A stretch of DNA of 64,000 bases. Source: Deltaproteobacteria bacterium HGW-Deltaproteobacteria-8 (lineage in GTDB: Bacteria; Desulfobacterota; Desulfovibrionia; Desulfovibrionales; Desulfovibrionaceae). Shown here piece after piece: positions 25,860-33,983 of the stretch. Under the pieces are notes generated by a model that saw only the letters and a program-made list of their open reading frames with translations, did no database searches and was not told the origin of the DNA. Each line of letters starts with the position of its first letter. Positions within the stretch are counted from its first letter, which is position 1. The translations under genes and the position numbers were made by a program. The stretch is taken from NCBI GenBank assembly GCA_002840405.1, contig PHAR01000003.1:65946-129945 (forward strand), written 5' to 3'.

Positions 25860-26000
25860 CCCTGCCGGGCGCGGTCCGGGCCGGCCCCGACGAGACTACG
25901 CAAACTGGCCCCCCACGGTTGCGCGAAGGTGTCCAAAGGCGTATGCGCTAAATATCAAGATCCTGAACAGGTTGAGGATATCCGCAGGCAAGGGGGGGGG

Positions 26001-26282
26001 ATGAAGCTTCCGTTCGGAAAGCCCGGCATTTCCCGGTTCATCTTTGTGGCCCTTCTGCTGGTCTTCAACTGGCCGCTGCTCTCCATTCCCGCGTCGAAAA
26101 ACCTGTTCGCCTGGCTGTTCACGGCCTGGGGCCTGGCCATCGCGCTGCTGTTCCTGGCCGCGCAGGGAACCGGGGGCTCAGACGCCGAGCCCCCAAGGCC
26201 CGCGGAGTCTGTCGCGCCTGCCGCGCCTGCCGAGTCGACAAAACCGGGAGCCGGGGCCGGCGGGGGGGGCGGCGATGTTTAG
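26001..26282 (+). CDS. Small membrane protein preceding the symporter-kinase
   Basis: A 93-residue protein starting MKLPFGKPGISRFIFVALLL. It has two membrane segments (~12-28 and ~36-55), then an Ala/Pro/Gly-rich tail. The size and two-helix layout resemble the small accessory subunits encoded before some sodium:solute symporters, but I see no firm family signature. Its last eight bases overlap the start of the symporter-kinase, so the two are co-translated. A G-rich run just before the ATG serves as ribosome binding site. Confidence 0.65.
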   Translation: MKLPFGKPGISRFIFVALLLVFNWPLLSIPASKNLFAWLFTAWGLAIALLFLAAQGTGGSDAEPPRPAESVAPAAPAESTKPGAGAGGGGGDV

Positions 26283-29200
26283 CCCGCTTGTGGTGCTGCT
26301 CTTTCTGGCGTGCTACACGAGCTGCCTGTTCCTTCTGGCCCGCTGGGCCGAGCGCCGCTCGGAAACCGGGCGTTCGGTGACGGACAATCCCTGGGTCTAC
26401 GCCTTGTCGCTGGCCACCTACTGCACGAGCTGGACCTTCTACGGCTCCGTGGGCAAGTCCCTGGACTCCGGGCTGCTCTTCCTGACCATCTACCTCGGGC
26501 CGACCCTGTGCGCCGCCTTGTGGTGGAGCATCCTGCGCAAGCTCGTGCGCATCAAGTCGAGCTTCCACATCACCAGCATCGCCGACCTCTTGGCCGCACG
26601 CTACGGCAAGAGCCACCGCATCGCGGCCATGGCCACCACCGTGGCCTTTGTGGGCAGCGTGCCCTACGTGGCCCTGCAGCTGAAAAGCGTCATCTCCACC
26701 TTCTCCCTGGTGGCCGGGGGCGACTCCTTCATCCTGTCCTCGGTTGGCCCGCTGGTGGTGGGGCTCATGATCGCCTACACCATCCTGCTCGGCGTGCGGC
26801 GCGTGGACCCGACAGACCGCCACCCCGGCATGGTCGCCACTGTCACCGCCGAGGCCGTGATCAAGCTGGTGGCCCTGGCGGGCGTGGGACTGTTCGCTGT
26901 GTACGGCCTGCACTCGGGCCTGGGCGACCTCCTGTCCAGCCTGCCTCCGGACCGCCTGGCGTCCATCCTGTCCCTGAGCGGGACCGCGCAGAGTGGGGGC
27001 ACGGCCTACGTCCTCTGGGCCAGCTACCTGCTCTTGGCCATGTCGGCCATCCTGTTCCTGCCGCACCAGTTCCACCTGGCCGTGGTGGAGAACGCGAACG
27101 AAAGCCACATCCGCACGGCCACCTGGGTCTTTCCCCTGTATCTGCTGGTCATCAACGCCTTTGTGGTGCCCATCGCGGTGGCTGGCATCGCCGCCGGGCT
27201 GGACCCGTCCCGGGGCGACATCTACGTGCTGGGGCTGCCTGCCCTGCACGGCAAGGCCGGGCTGGCCCTGCTGGTCTTCCTGGGCGGCTTCTCCGCAGCC
27301 ATGAGCATGGTCATGGTCTCGTCCATGACCAACGCGGTGATGCTGACCAACCACGTGCTCCTGCCGGTCATCGAGCGGGTGCGGGCGCTGGGGTTCCTGA
27401 AGCGCCGCCTGCTGCAATGCCGCTGGGGCTGCGTGGCCTTCCTCATCCTGGTGTCCTATTGGTTCGAGCTCGCCGTGGGCGAGTCCTACATCCTGGTGAA
27501 CATCGGCATCATCGCCTTTGGCGCGGTGCTGCAGTTCGCCCCGGCCATCCTGGGCGGCATCTTCTGGCGCGGGGGCACCAGGGCCGGGGCTCTGGCGGGC
27601 CTCTCCGCGGGGTTCGTGCTCTGGCTGCACACCATGCTCCTGCCCGCCCTGTCCAGAAGCGGCGGGATCTGGGCCGGCCCGGTGAACGAGGGCCTGTTCG
27701 GACTGTCCTGTTTGCGCTCAGAGGCGCTCTTCGGCCTGACCAGCCTCGATCCGGTGAGCCATGCCGTGTTCTGGACCATGGCCTTCAACGTGGGGCTGTA
27801 CGTCCTGGTCTCCCTCTTGAGCCGCCAGTCCGGCGAGGAGCTGGCTGTGCTGGGCGAGTTCACGGGCCTGGTCGCAGTGCGCGGGCGCGAGGGCGGGCCG
27901 CAGGTGGAGGCGGACATCGACCTGGCGGACAAGTGTCAGCTCATGGAGACCACGCTCAAGGAGTACCTGCCCAGGGCTGAGGTGCAGGACATCCTCCTCG
28001 GCAGCATGCGCACGCTGGGACTCTACGGTCGCACGCAGATCTCCGTGACCATGCTGGCCGCGCTCTACGCCGAGGTGGAGAAGTCCTTCTCCGGGGTGGT
28101 CGGCGCGGCGGCGGCCCACAAGGCGCTCGGCAAGGCCGGGGTCTTCACCCCGGACGAGACCAGGGTCTTGAGCGATGTCTACGGCGGCATGCTGGCCGAG
28201 ATGCGCATCACCCCGGACGAGATGGTGCGCCGCATCGACTACCACATCGAGCGCGAGCGCCTGCTGACCCGCCATGCCGATGAGCTGAAAGAGACCATCC
28301 GCCAGCGTGAGCTGGAGATTGTGGAGCGCAGGCGCGTGGAGGAGGCCCTGCGCAAGGCCGAGGAGAACTACCGGGGCATCTTCCTGTCCGCGCCGGAGGG
28401 CATCTTCCAGACCACGCCGGAGGGCCGCTTCCTGTCCGCCAACCCGGCCATGGCCAACATCCTGGGCTACAACACGGTTGAGGAGCTGGTGGCCCAGATC
28501 ACCGACCTCGGCGCGCAGCTCTACGTCTATCCCCTGGGCCGGGTCAGATTCCTGCGGGTCCTTTCCGAGACCGGGACCGTGGACCGCATGGAGATGCCCA
28601 TGCGCCGCAAGAACGGCAGCATTTTCTGGGGTTCGCTCATCGCCCGGGGCGTGCGCGATGCCGACGGCAACCTCGTGCGCATCGACGGCCTGTTGTCCGA
28701 CGTCACCGAGAGGAAGCACGCCGTAGAGGAGCAGCGCGAAAGCGAGGCGCGCATCCGCGCCCTGTTCAACGCAACCTCGGACTCGGCCATCCTCATGGAC
28801 ACAGAGGGCGTCATCCTGGCCATCAACGAGCACGGGGCCAAACGGCGCGGGCTGATCCCCGAGGACATGACCGGCCACTACATCTACGACCACCTCCCGC
28901 CCAACGCCGCCGAGACCCGCCGCCTGCAGACCCGCGAGGCCGTGCGCACCAGAAGCCCGCGCACCTTTGAGGAGCAGCGCGGCGAGTTTCACTACGCCAT
29001 CACCATCTATCCCATCCTGGACAACGACGGAGTGCCCAGGCAGCTGGCCAGCTTCTCGCGCGACATCACCGCGCAAAGGGAGTCCGAGGACACCATCCGG
29101 CGCCTGAACGAGAGCCTGGAGCAGCGCGTGCTCGAGCGCACCCAGCAGCTTGAGCAGGCCAACCTGGAGCTCAAGGAGACCGTGGAGCAGCTGAGCCGCA

Positions 29201-29967
29201 CGCACAAGCAGTTGGTGGAGTCGGAGAAGATGGCCTCCCTTGGCGGGCTGGTGGCGGGCGTGGCGCACGAGATCAACACACCCGTGGGCATTGGCGTCAC
29301 TGCGGCCTCGCACCTGGAGGCCAAGACCAAGGCCATGCTGGAGGGCTACCGCGCCGGCGGACTCAAGCGCTCCAGCCTGGAGGAATTCCTGGGAATGTGC
29401 GACGAGTCCACGCGCATGATCCTGGTGAACCTGCGCCGCGCCTCGGATTTGATCCGCAGCTTCAAGCAGGTGGCCGTGGACCGCTCCACCGAGGAGCGCC
29501 GGCGGTTCGCCCTGCGCGACTACCTGGAGGAGGTGCTGCTTTCGCTCAAGCCGCAGTTGAAGAAGACCGCCATTACGGTGGGCCTGGACTGCGACCCGAA
29601 GCTCACGATCGACTCCTACCCCGGGGCCTATTCCCAGATCTTGACCAATCTGGTCACGAACGCCCTGACCCACGCCTATGACGAGGGCCAGGCCGGACGC
29701 ATCAGCATCAATATCAGCCAGGGCGAGGGGCGGCTGCGTTTCGTCTTCAGCGACGACGGCAAAGGCATTAGGCCGGAGCACCTGGACAAAGTTTTCGAGC
29801 CATTCTACACTACCAAGCGAGGACGTGGAGGCACGGGACTTGGCCTGCACATCCTCTACAACATCGTGACCCAGAGGCTTGCGGGCACGGTCCGGTGCGA
29901 GAGCCTCCCTGGCCAGGGGACCACCTTCACCCTGGATGTCCCGCTTGAAGGATCGAGGGAACAATGA
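26275..29967 (+). CDS. Sodium:solute symporter-histidine kinase fusion (CbrA-like) with two PAS domains
   Basis: A 1230-residue protein. Residues ~1-530 form a sodium:solute symporter (SSF) domain with about 13 membrane segments (TSWTFYGSVGKSLDSG, SSFHITSIADLLAARYGKS). A helical linker (~560-690) is followed by PAS domains (~700-815 and ~820-935), a coiled-coil, HisKA with His998 in VAGVAHEINTPVG, and HATPase (LTNLVTNALTHAY, DDGKGI, GRGGTGLGLHIL). It likely senses a transported or bound small molecule, as CbrA does with amino acids. ATG 26275 overlaps the stop of the small membrane protein; the downstream HD-GYP regulator overlaps by ATGA. Confidence 0.93.
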   Translation: MFSPLVVLLFLACYTSCLFLLARWAERRSETGRSVTDNPWVYALSLATYCTSWTFYGSVGKSLDSGLLFLTIYLGPTLCAALWWSILRKLVRIKSSFHITSIADLLAARYGKSHRIAAMATTVAFVGSVPYVALQLKSVISTFSLVAGGDSFILSSVGPLVVGLMIAYTILLGVRRVDPTDRHPGMVATVTAEAVIKLVALAGVGLFAVYGLHSGLGDLLSSLPPDRLASILSLSGTAQSGGTAYVLWASYLLLAMSAILFLPHQFHLAVVENANESHIRTATWVFPLYLLVINAFVVPIAVAGIAAGLDPSRGDIYVLGLPALHGKAGLALLVFLGGFSAAMSMVMVSSMTNAVMLTNHVLLPVIERVRALGFLKRRLLQCRWGCVAFLILVSYWFELAVGESYILVNIGIIAFGAVLQFAPAILGGIFWRGGTRAGALAGLSAGFVLWLHTMLLPALSRSGGIWAGPVNEGLFGLSCLRSEALFGLTSLDPVSHAVFWTMAFNVGLYVLVSLLSRQSGEELAVLGEFTGLVAVRGREGGPQVEADIDLADKCQLMETTLKEYLPRAEVQDILLGSMRTLGLYGRTQISVTMLAALYAEVEKSFSGVVGAAAAHKALGKAGVFTPDETRVLSDVYGGMLAEMRITPDEMVRRIDYHIERERLLTRHADELKETIRQRELEIVERRRVEEALRKAEENYRGIFLSAPEGIFQTTPEGRFLSANPAMANILGYNTVEELVAQITDLGAQLYVYPLGRVRFLRVLSETGTVDRMEMPMRRKNGSIFWGSLIARGVRDADGNLVRIDGLLSDVTERKHAVEEQRESEARIRALFNATSDSAILMDTEGVILAINEHGAKRRGLIPEDMTGHYIYDHLPPNAAETRRLQTREAVRTRSPRTFEEQRGEFHYAITIYPILDNDGVPRQLASFSRDITAQRESEDTIRRLNESLEQRVLERTQQLEQANLELKETVEQLSRTHKQLVESEKMASLGGLVAGVAHEINTPVGIGVTAASHLEAKTKAMLEGYRAGGLKRSSLEEFLGMCDESTRMILVNLRRASDLIRSFKQVAVDRSTEERRRFALRDYLEEVLLSLKPQLKKTAITVGLDCDPKLTIDSYPGAYSQILTNLVTNALTHAYDEGQAGRISINISQGEGRLRFVFSDDGKGIRPEHLDKVFEPFYTTKRGRGGTGLGLHILYNIVTQRLAGTVRCESLPGQGTTFTLDVPLEGSREQ

Positions 29968-31532
29968 GCACCCACGTGGACGACGAACTGCTGTTCCAGG
30001 ACGAGGAACCGAAGCCGGTGGTGGCCGTTGGCGGCTGCACCCCAGCGCTCAACGGTACCTGGAAGATCCTGGTGGTGGACGACGAGTCCGAGGTCCACGA
30101 CGTGACCCGGCTGGTGCTCTCCGGCTTCAAGTACAAGGGCCGGGGGCTCCAGTTCCTGTCCGCCTACACCGGGCATGAGGCCCGCGAGATCCTGGCAGCG
30201 AACCCGGACATCGCGGTGATCCTGCTCGACGTGGTCATGGAGGAGAACGACACGGGGCTTAAGCTCGTGCAGTACATCCGCGAGGAGATGAAGAACCACT
30301 TCGTGCGCATCATCCTGCGCACCGGCCAGCCGGGCCAGGCGCCGGAAGAGCGCGTCATCATCGAGTACGACATCAACGACTACAAGGAAAAGACCGAGCT
30401 CACGGCCCAGAAGCTCGTCACCACCATCGTCTCGGCCCTGCGCACCAGCTGCGACATCGCCACCATCGAGGCCAATCGCCGGGGCCTGGAGAAGATCATC
30501 GAGGCCTCGGAGAACATCTTCGAGCTGCAGTCGCTGGAGAAGTTCTCAACAGGCGTGCTGACCCAGATCACCGCCATCCTGGCCCTGGACAAGAACGCCA
30601 TCGTCTGCCAGGCCTCGGGCTTCGCCGCAGTGAACCACAAGGGCCAGTTCAGCATCCTGGCCGCCACGGGCGAGTTCCAGCCGTACATCCGCAAGAACGT
30701 CGAGGACGTGCTGCCCTCGGAGGTCCACGCCCTGTTCGTCAAGGCCGTGGAGAACCGCACCAGCCTGTTCTACGACGGCAAGCGCTACATCGGCTATTTC
30801 TGCAGCCGCAACGGCTCGGAGAGCGTCATCTACCTGGAGGGCTGTTCCCCGCTCTCGGACCTGGACCGCCAGCTGGTGGAGATCTTCTTCACCAACGTGT
30901 CCATCGCCTTTGACAACCTGCACCTGAACAAGGAAGTCGAGGACACCCAGCGCGAGATCATCCACACCCTGGGCGAGACCATCGAGTGGCGCTCGCACGA
31001 GACCGGCAACCACGTGCGCCGCGTGGCCGAGTACATGTACATCCTGGCCTGCAAGTACGGCCTGCCCGAGAACGAGGCCCAGCTGCTGCGCCTGGCCGCG
31101 CCCATGCACGACGTGGGCAAGCTGGGCATTCCGGACAGCGTGCTGAACAAGCCCGGCCTGTTGACCCCGGACGAGGTGGTGCTCATCCAGACCCATCCGG
31201 CCATCGGCTACGAGATCCTCAAGTCCTCAGAGCGGCCCATGCTCAGGGCTGCGGCAATGATCTCCCTGCACCACCATGAGCGCTTTGACGGCGTCGGCTA
31301 TCCCTCGCGCCTGGCCGGGGAGGGCATCCATGTCTATGGCCGCTTGGCTGCCGTGGCGGATGTCTTCGACGCCCTCATGAGCGACCGCATCTACCGCCCG
31401 GCCTGGCCAACGGAGCAGGTGGTGGCCCATTTCCGCAAGGAGCGCGGCCAGCACTTCGACCCGCGCATGACCGACATCCTGCTCGACAACCTGGACGAGT
31501 TCTTGTCCATCCGCGCGGCTTACAAGGACTAG
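29964..31532 (+). CDS. Response regulator with DUF3369 and HD-GYP domains
   Basis: A 522-residue protein. Residues ~30-165 are a receiver with phospho-acceptor Asp89 (VILLDVVME). Residues ~180-320 fit DUF3369, a GAF-like region. The C-terminal HD-GYP domain has HETGNHVRRV, His382-Asp383 in HDVGKLGIPD, HHHERFDG and Gly-Tyr-Pro at 445-447, so it should hydrolyse c-di-GMP. Its start overlaps the symporter-kinase stop, which makes it the likely cognate output: ligand sensing coupled to lowering c-di-GMP. Confidence 0.92.
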   Translation: MSTHVDDELLFQDEEPKPVVAVGGCTPALNGTWKILVVDDESEVHDVTRLVLSGFKYKGRGLQFLSAYTGHEAREILAANPDIAVILLDVVMEENDTGLKLVQYIREEMKNHFVRIILRTGQPGQAPEERVIIEYDINDYKEKTELTAQKLVTTIVSALRTSCDIATIEANRRGLEKIIEASENIFELQSLEKFSTGVLTQITAILALDKNAIVCQASGFAAVNHKGQFSILAATGEFQPYIRKNVEDVLPSEVHALFVKAVENRTSLFYDGKRYIGYFCSRNGSESVIYLEGCSPLSDLDRQLVEIFFTNVSIAFDNLHLNKEVEDTQREIIHTLGETIEWRSHETGNHVRRVAEYMYILACKYGLPENEAQLLRLAAPMHDVGKLGIPDSVLNKPGLLTPDEVVLIQTHPAIGYEILKSSERPMLRAAAMISLHHHERFDGVGYPSRLAGEGIHVYGRLAAVADVFDALMSDRIYRPAWPTEQVVAHFRKERGQHFDPRMTDILLDNLDEFLSIRAAYKD

Positions 31533-31598
31533 CAAAGGCCGCCCGTCCAACTCTCCGGCCCGGTCCTTCAGCCAAGCTCTCGCACGGCACAAAGCAAA

Positions 31599-31622
31599 GG
31601 GGCGGCTTCGAAAAGCCGCCCC
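31599..31622. terminator. Bidirectional hairpin terminator between convergent genes
   Basis: A perfect 10-bp stem (GGGGCGGCTT) with a CGAA tetraloop, flanked by an A-rich stretch on the left and TTCTTGTCTG on the right. It sits between the HD-GYP and AOR genes, which converge. Confidence 0.7.
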
Positions 31623-31722
31623 GTGTTCTTGTCTGTTGTTTCCGCCGTCTCTGCTGAGCGTTGCGTGAGCTGTTGTGGTCCGTTGCGGTCCACTGCGGCC
31701 CAGCGCGGAATGGTGCGTTGGG

Positions 31723-33483
31723 CTACAGGCCCGCCGCCTCTTCCTCCCGGCCCAGCTCCAGCAGCCGCGTGGCGTAGGCCTGGCGCAGCTCCTCCATGTA
31801 GGCCGTGTCGATGGGGCCTTTCCAGGTGACGACCTCGGAGTAGCGCTTGGGGATCTTGGCGGCCATGGGGTCGCAGCCGGTGCGCATGCGCAGGCGCCAG
31901 CGGAGCTTCTGGATGGCCTCACCGGCGGCGAGGAGGTTGTCGGCCACGTTCTGGAGGCCCAGGCTCGCCAGGGCGTCCTTGAGGCGCTCCTCGGTGTAGA
32001 CCCCGCGTCCGAACAGGCAGCCCACCGCGCTTGTCAGGATGCAGCGGCTGGCCTCGTCCTTGACGAACCCGGCCACGATCTTCCCCGCGTCCTGGTCCTG
32101 CTTCTTCTGGTCCGCCGAGTAGGCGCTGGAGTCCAGGTGCGAGTGCCGGAAGCTCAAGGTCTCGGACACGAAGAAGGTCTCGCCCGTGGCGTAGCCGGCC
32201 ATCTCCTGGCCCAGCACGCAGGCGAAGTCCTCGCCGTGGTAGTGTTTGGCCGCCACAAGGGTGCCCTGGGCCAGCAGGCGGTAGAACTCGTTGGTGGCCG
32301 CGCCCAGGTGGCCGATGGCGACCTTGTAGCCCTCGGGTTCGCCGAAGGAAAGCGGGGTCAGGGTCTCGGCCTCGGTGATGAGCCCCTTTTCGAGCGCCTC
32401 GGTGGCCCAGGCCAGGGCCACGCCGCCGCTCATGCAGTCCAGGCCCTCGCGCTCCACCGCGTCCATGAGGCCCAGCACCTTGAACCCGTCGCCAAAGCCG
32501 AGCATGGACCCCAGGGCGAAGATGGGCTCATAGTCATAGGCCACCTGCTTGTACAGGTAGCGGTTGTCGGCCATGAACTTCTCGCGCAGGTAGCCGATGT
32601 GGATGCAACCCACCGGACAGCCGGAGCAGGCGGTGTTCCTGAGCAGCATATCCTTGGCGAACTTCTCGCCGCTGATGCCGTCGATGCGTTCGGGATCGCT
32701 GGTGGCCTGCAGGTTGCGCCAGGGCAGGGACTTCAGCGCGTCGAGCGCGGCCACGTTCCCGGCGGTGCCCAGGTCATGGTACTTGCTCATCATGGAGGTC
32801 TCGGTGATCTGGTCGTAGATCTCGTGGAAGCACTTGGCGTACTCCTTGCCCTCGGGCAAGGGGAAGGAGGCGTCGCCCACGATGGCGATGGCCTTGAGGT
32901 TCTTGCCGCCCATGACCGCGCCCGCGCCCAGCCGCCCGAAGTGCCGGTACGTGTCCACGTTGATGCAGGCGTAGGCGCAGCCGTTCTCGCCCGCCGGGCC
33001 GATGCGCAGGATGCTGCGCGTGCCGCTGCCCGGCAGCATGTGCCGGAGCATCTTGCCCGTGGTGAACACGTCCTTGCCCCAAAGGAACGGCGCGTCCTTG
33101 ATCTCCATGTGCCGCGAGCCCACGGAGAGCACGCAGGGGCCGCTGGCCTTGCCGGTGATGACCAGGGCGTCCAGGTCCGCGAAGCGCAGGGCCAGGGCGC
33201 TGCGCCCGCCCGCGTGGCTCTCCGCGTACTGGCCGTGGTAGGGCGAGAGGAAGCCGCACACGGTCTTGCTCATGAGCGGGAAGTAGCCAGTCAGCGGGCC
33301 GATGGTGAAGATCAGCGGCTGGCCGGGGTCGTTCCAGTTGCCTGCCGGGTCGCCGTACTTCTCGAACAGCATGGCCGCCAAGCCCGAGCCGCCGATGTAG
33401 GTCTCGCGGCCGGGCAGGTCCACGATGTGCGCCTTGCGGACCGAGAGGTCCACCAGCAGGATGCGGAAGTCTTGGCGTATCAT
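31723..33483 (-). CDS. Tungsten-type aldehyde:ferredoxin oxidoreductase family protein
   Basis: A 586-residue member of the AOR family. N-terminal pterin-binding features are present (ETYIGGSGLAAMLF, GPLTGYFPLMSKT, HAGGRSALALRFA). The 4Fe-4S ligands appear as TACSGCPVGC (CxxCxxxC) and a late Cys in SAVGCLFGRG. The enzyme should interconvert aldehydes and acids, or act on a related substrate, at a tungsto- or molybdo-bispterin cofactor. Its ATG overlaps the stop of the ferredoxin gene, so the two subunits are produced together; the pair resembles E. coli YdhV/YdhY. Substrate not assignable. Confidence 0.9.
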   Translation of the reverse strand: MIRQDFRILLVDLSVRKAHIVDLPGRETYIGGSGLAAMLFEKYGDPAGNWNDPGQPLIFTIGPLTGYFPLMSKTVCGFLSPYHGQYAESHAGGRSALALRFADLDALVITGKASGPCVLSVGSRHMEIKDAPFLWGKDVFTTGKMLRHMLPGSGTRSILRIGPAGENGCAYACINVDTYRHFGRLGAGAVMGGKNLKAIAIVGDASFPLPEGKEYAKCFHEIYDQITETSMMSKYHDLGTAGNVAALDALKSLPWRNLQATSDPERIDGISGEKFAKDMLLRNTACSGCPVGCIHIGYLREKFMADNRYLYKQVAYDYEPIFALGSMLGFGDGFKVLGLMDAVEREGLDCMSGGVALAWATEALEKGLITEAETLTPLSFGEPEGYKVAIGHLGAATNEFYRLLAQGTLVAAKHYHGEDFACVLGQEMAGYATGETFFVSETLSFRHSHLDSSAYSADQKKQDQDAGKIVAGFVKDEASRCILTSAVGCLFGRGVYTEERLKDALASLGLQNVADNLLAAGEAIQKLRWRLRMRTGCDPMAAKIPKRYSEVVTWKGPIDTAYMEELRQAYATRLLELGREEEAAGL

Positions 33484-33914
33484 TCGGCCTCCTCATGCAC
33501 GGAGTTCGCCTTGCCTTTTTCGGCCATCTCCAGGCAGTCGTGCGGGCAGAAGGAGACGCAGCGGCCACAGTGGATGCACATGTAGGGGTTGTTCAGCTCG
33601 TCCTGGACGATGGCGTTTACCGGGCAGGCGGCCACGCACTTGCCGCAGCGGATGCAGAGCTTGCGGTCCTGCTTGATGCCGCCGTCGCTCTTGCGCGGGG
33701 TCAGCGCGCCGGTGGGGCAGGCAGCCGCGCACGGAGGCGGATCGCAGGCCAGGCAGACGCGCGCCTCGAACCCGGTGGAGATGCCGCCGGAGGAGCCGAT
33801 GCGGATGCCCGCTGTGTACCAGGACAGGCGCTTGTGCACCAAACGGGCGCAGGCCAGCGAGCAGCTCTGGCAGCCGATGCAGCGCTCCATGCGCGCCGCG
33901 AAAAAAGTCTTCAT
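33480..33914 (-). CDS. Ferredoxin-like subunit with four 4Fe-4S cluster motifs, AOR partner
   Basis: A 144-residue iron-sulfur protein with sixteen cluster-type cysteines: CIGCQSCSLAC, CLACDPPPCAAAC, CIRCGKCVAAC and CIHCGRCVSFC, each continued by a CP-type fourth ligand. The layout matches HycB/YdhY-type electron-transfer subunits. It has no signal peptide. It precedes and overlaps the AOR gene by four bases and likely carries electrons from AOR to the cell's redox pool. Confidence 0.9.
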   Translation of the reverse strand: MKTFFAARMERCIGCQSCSLACARLVHKRLSWYTAGIRIGSSGGISTGFEARVCLACDPPPCAAACPTGALTPRKSDGGIKQDRKLCIRCGKCVAACPVNAIVQDELNNPYMCIHCGRCVSFCPHDCLEMAEKGKANSVHEEAE

Positions 33915-33983
33915 CGTAAGGGTGCCTCCGGGAAAAATGAATTCAGCGTGCCGGGACCGGGGCGGTCCCGCTTCCAGCGGGTT

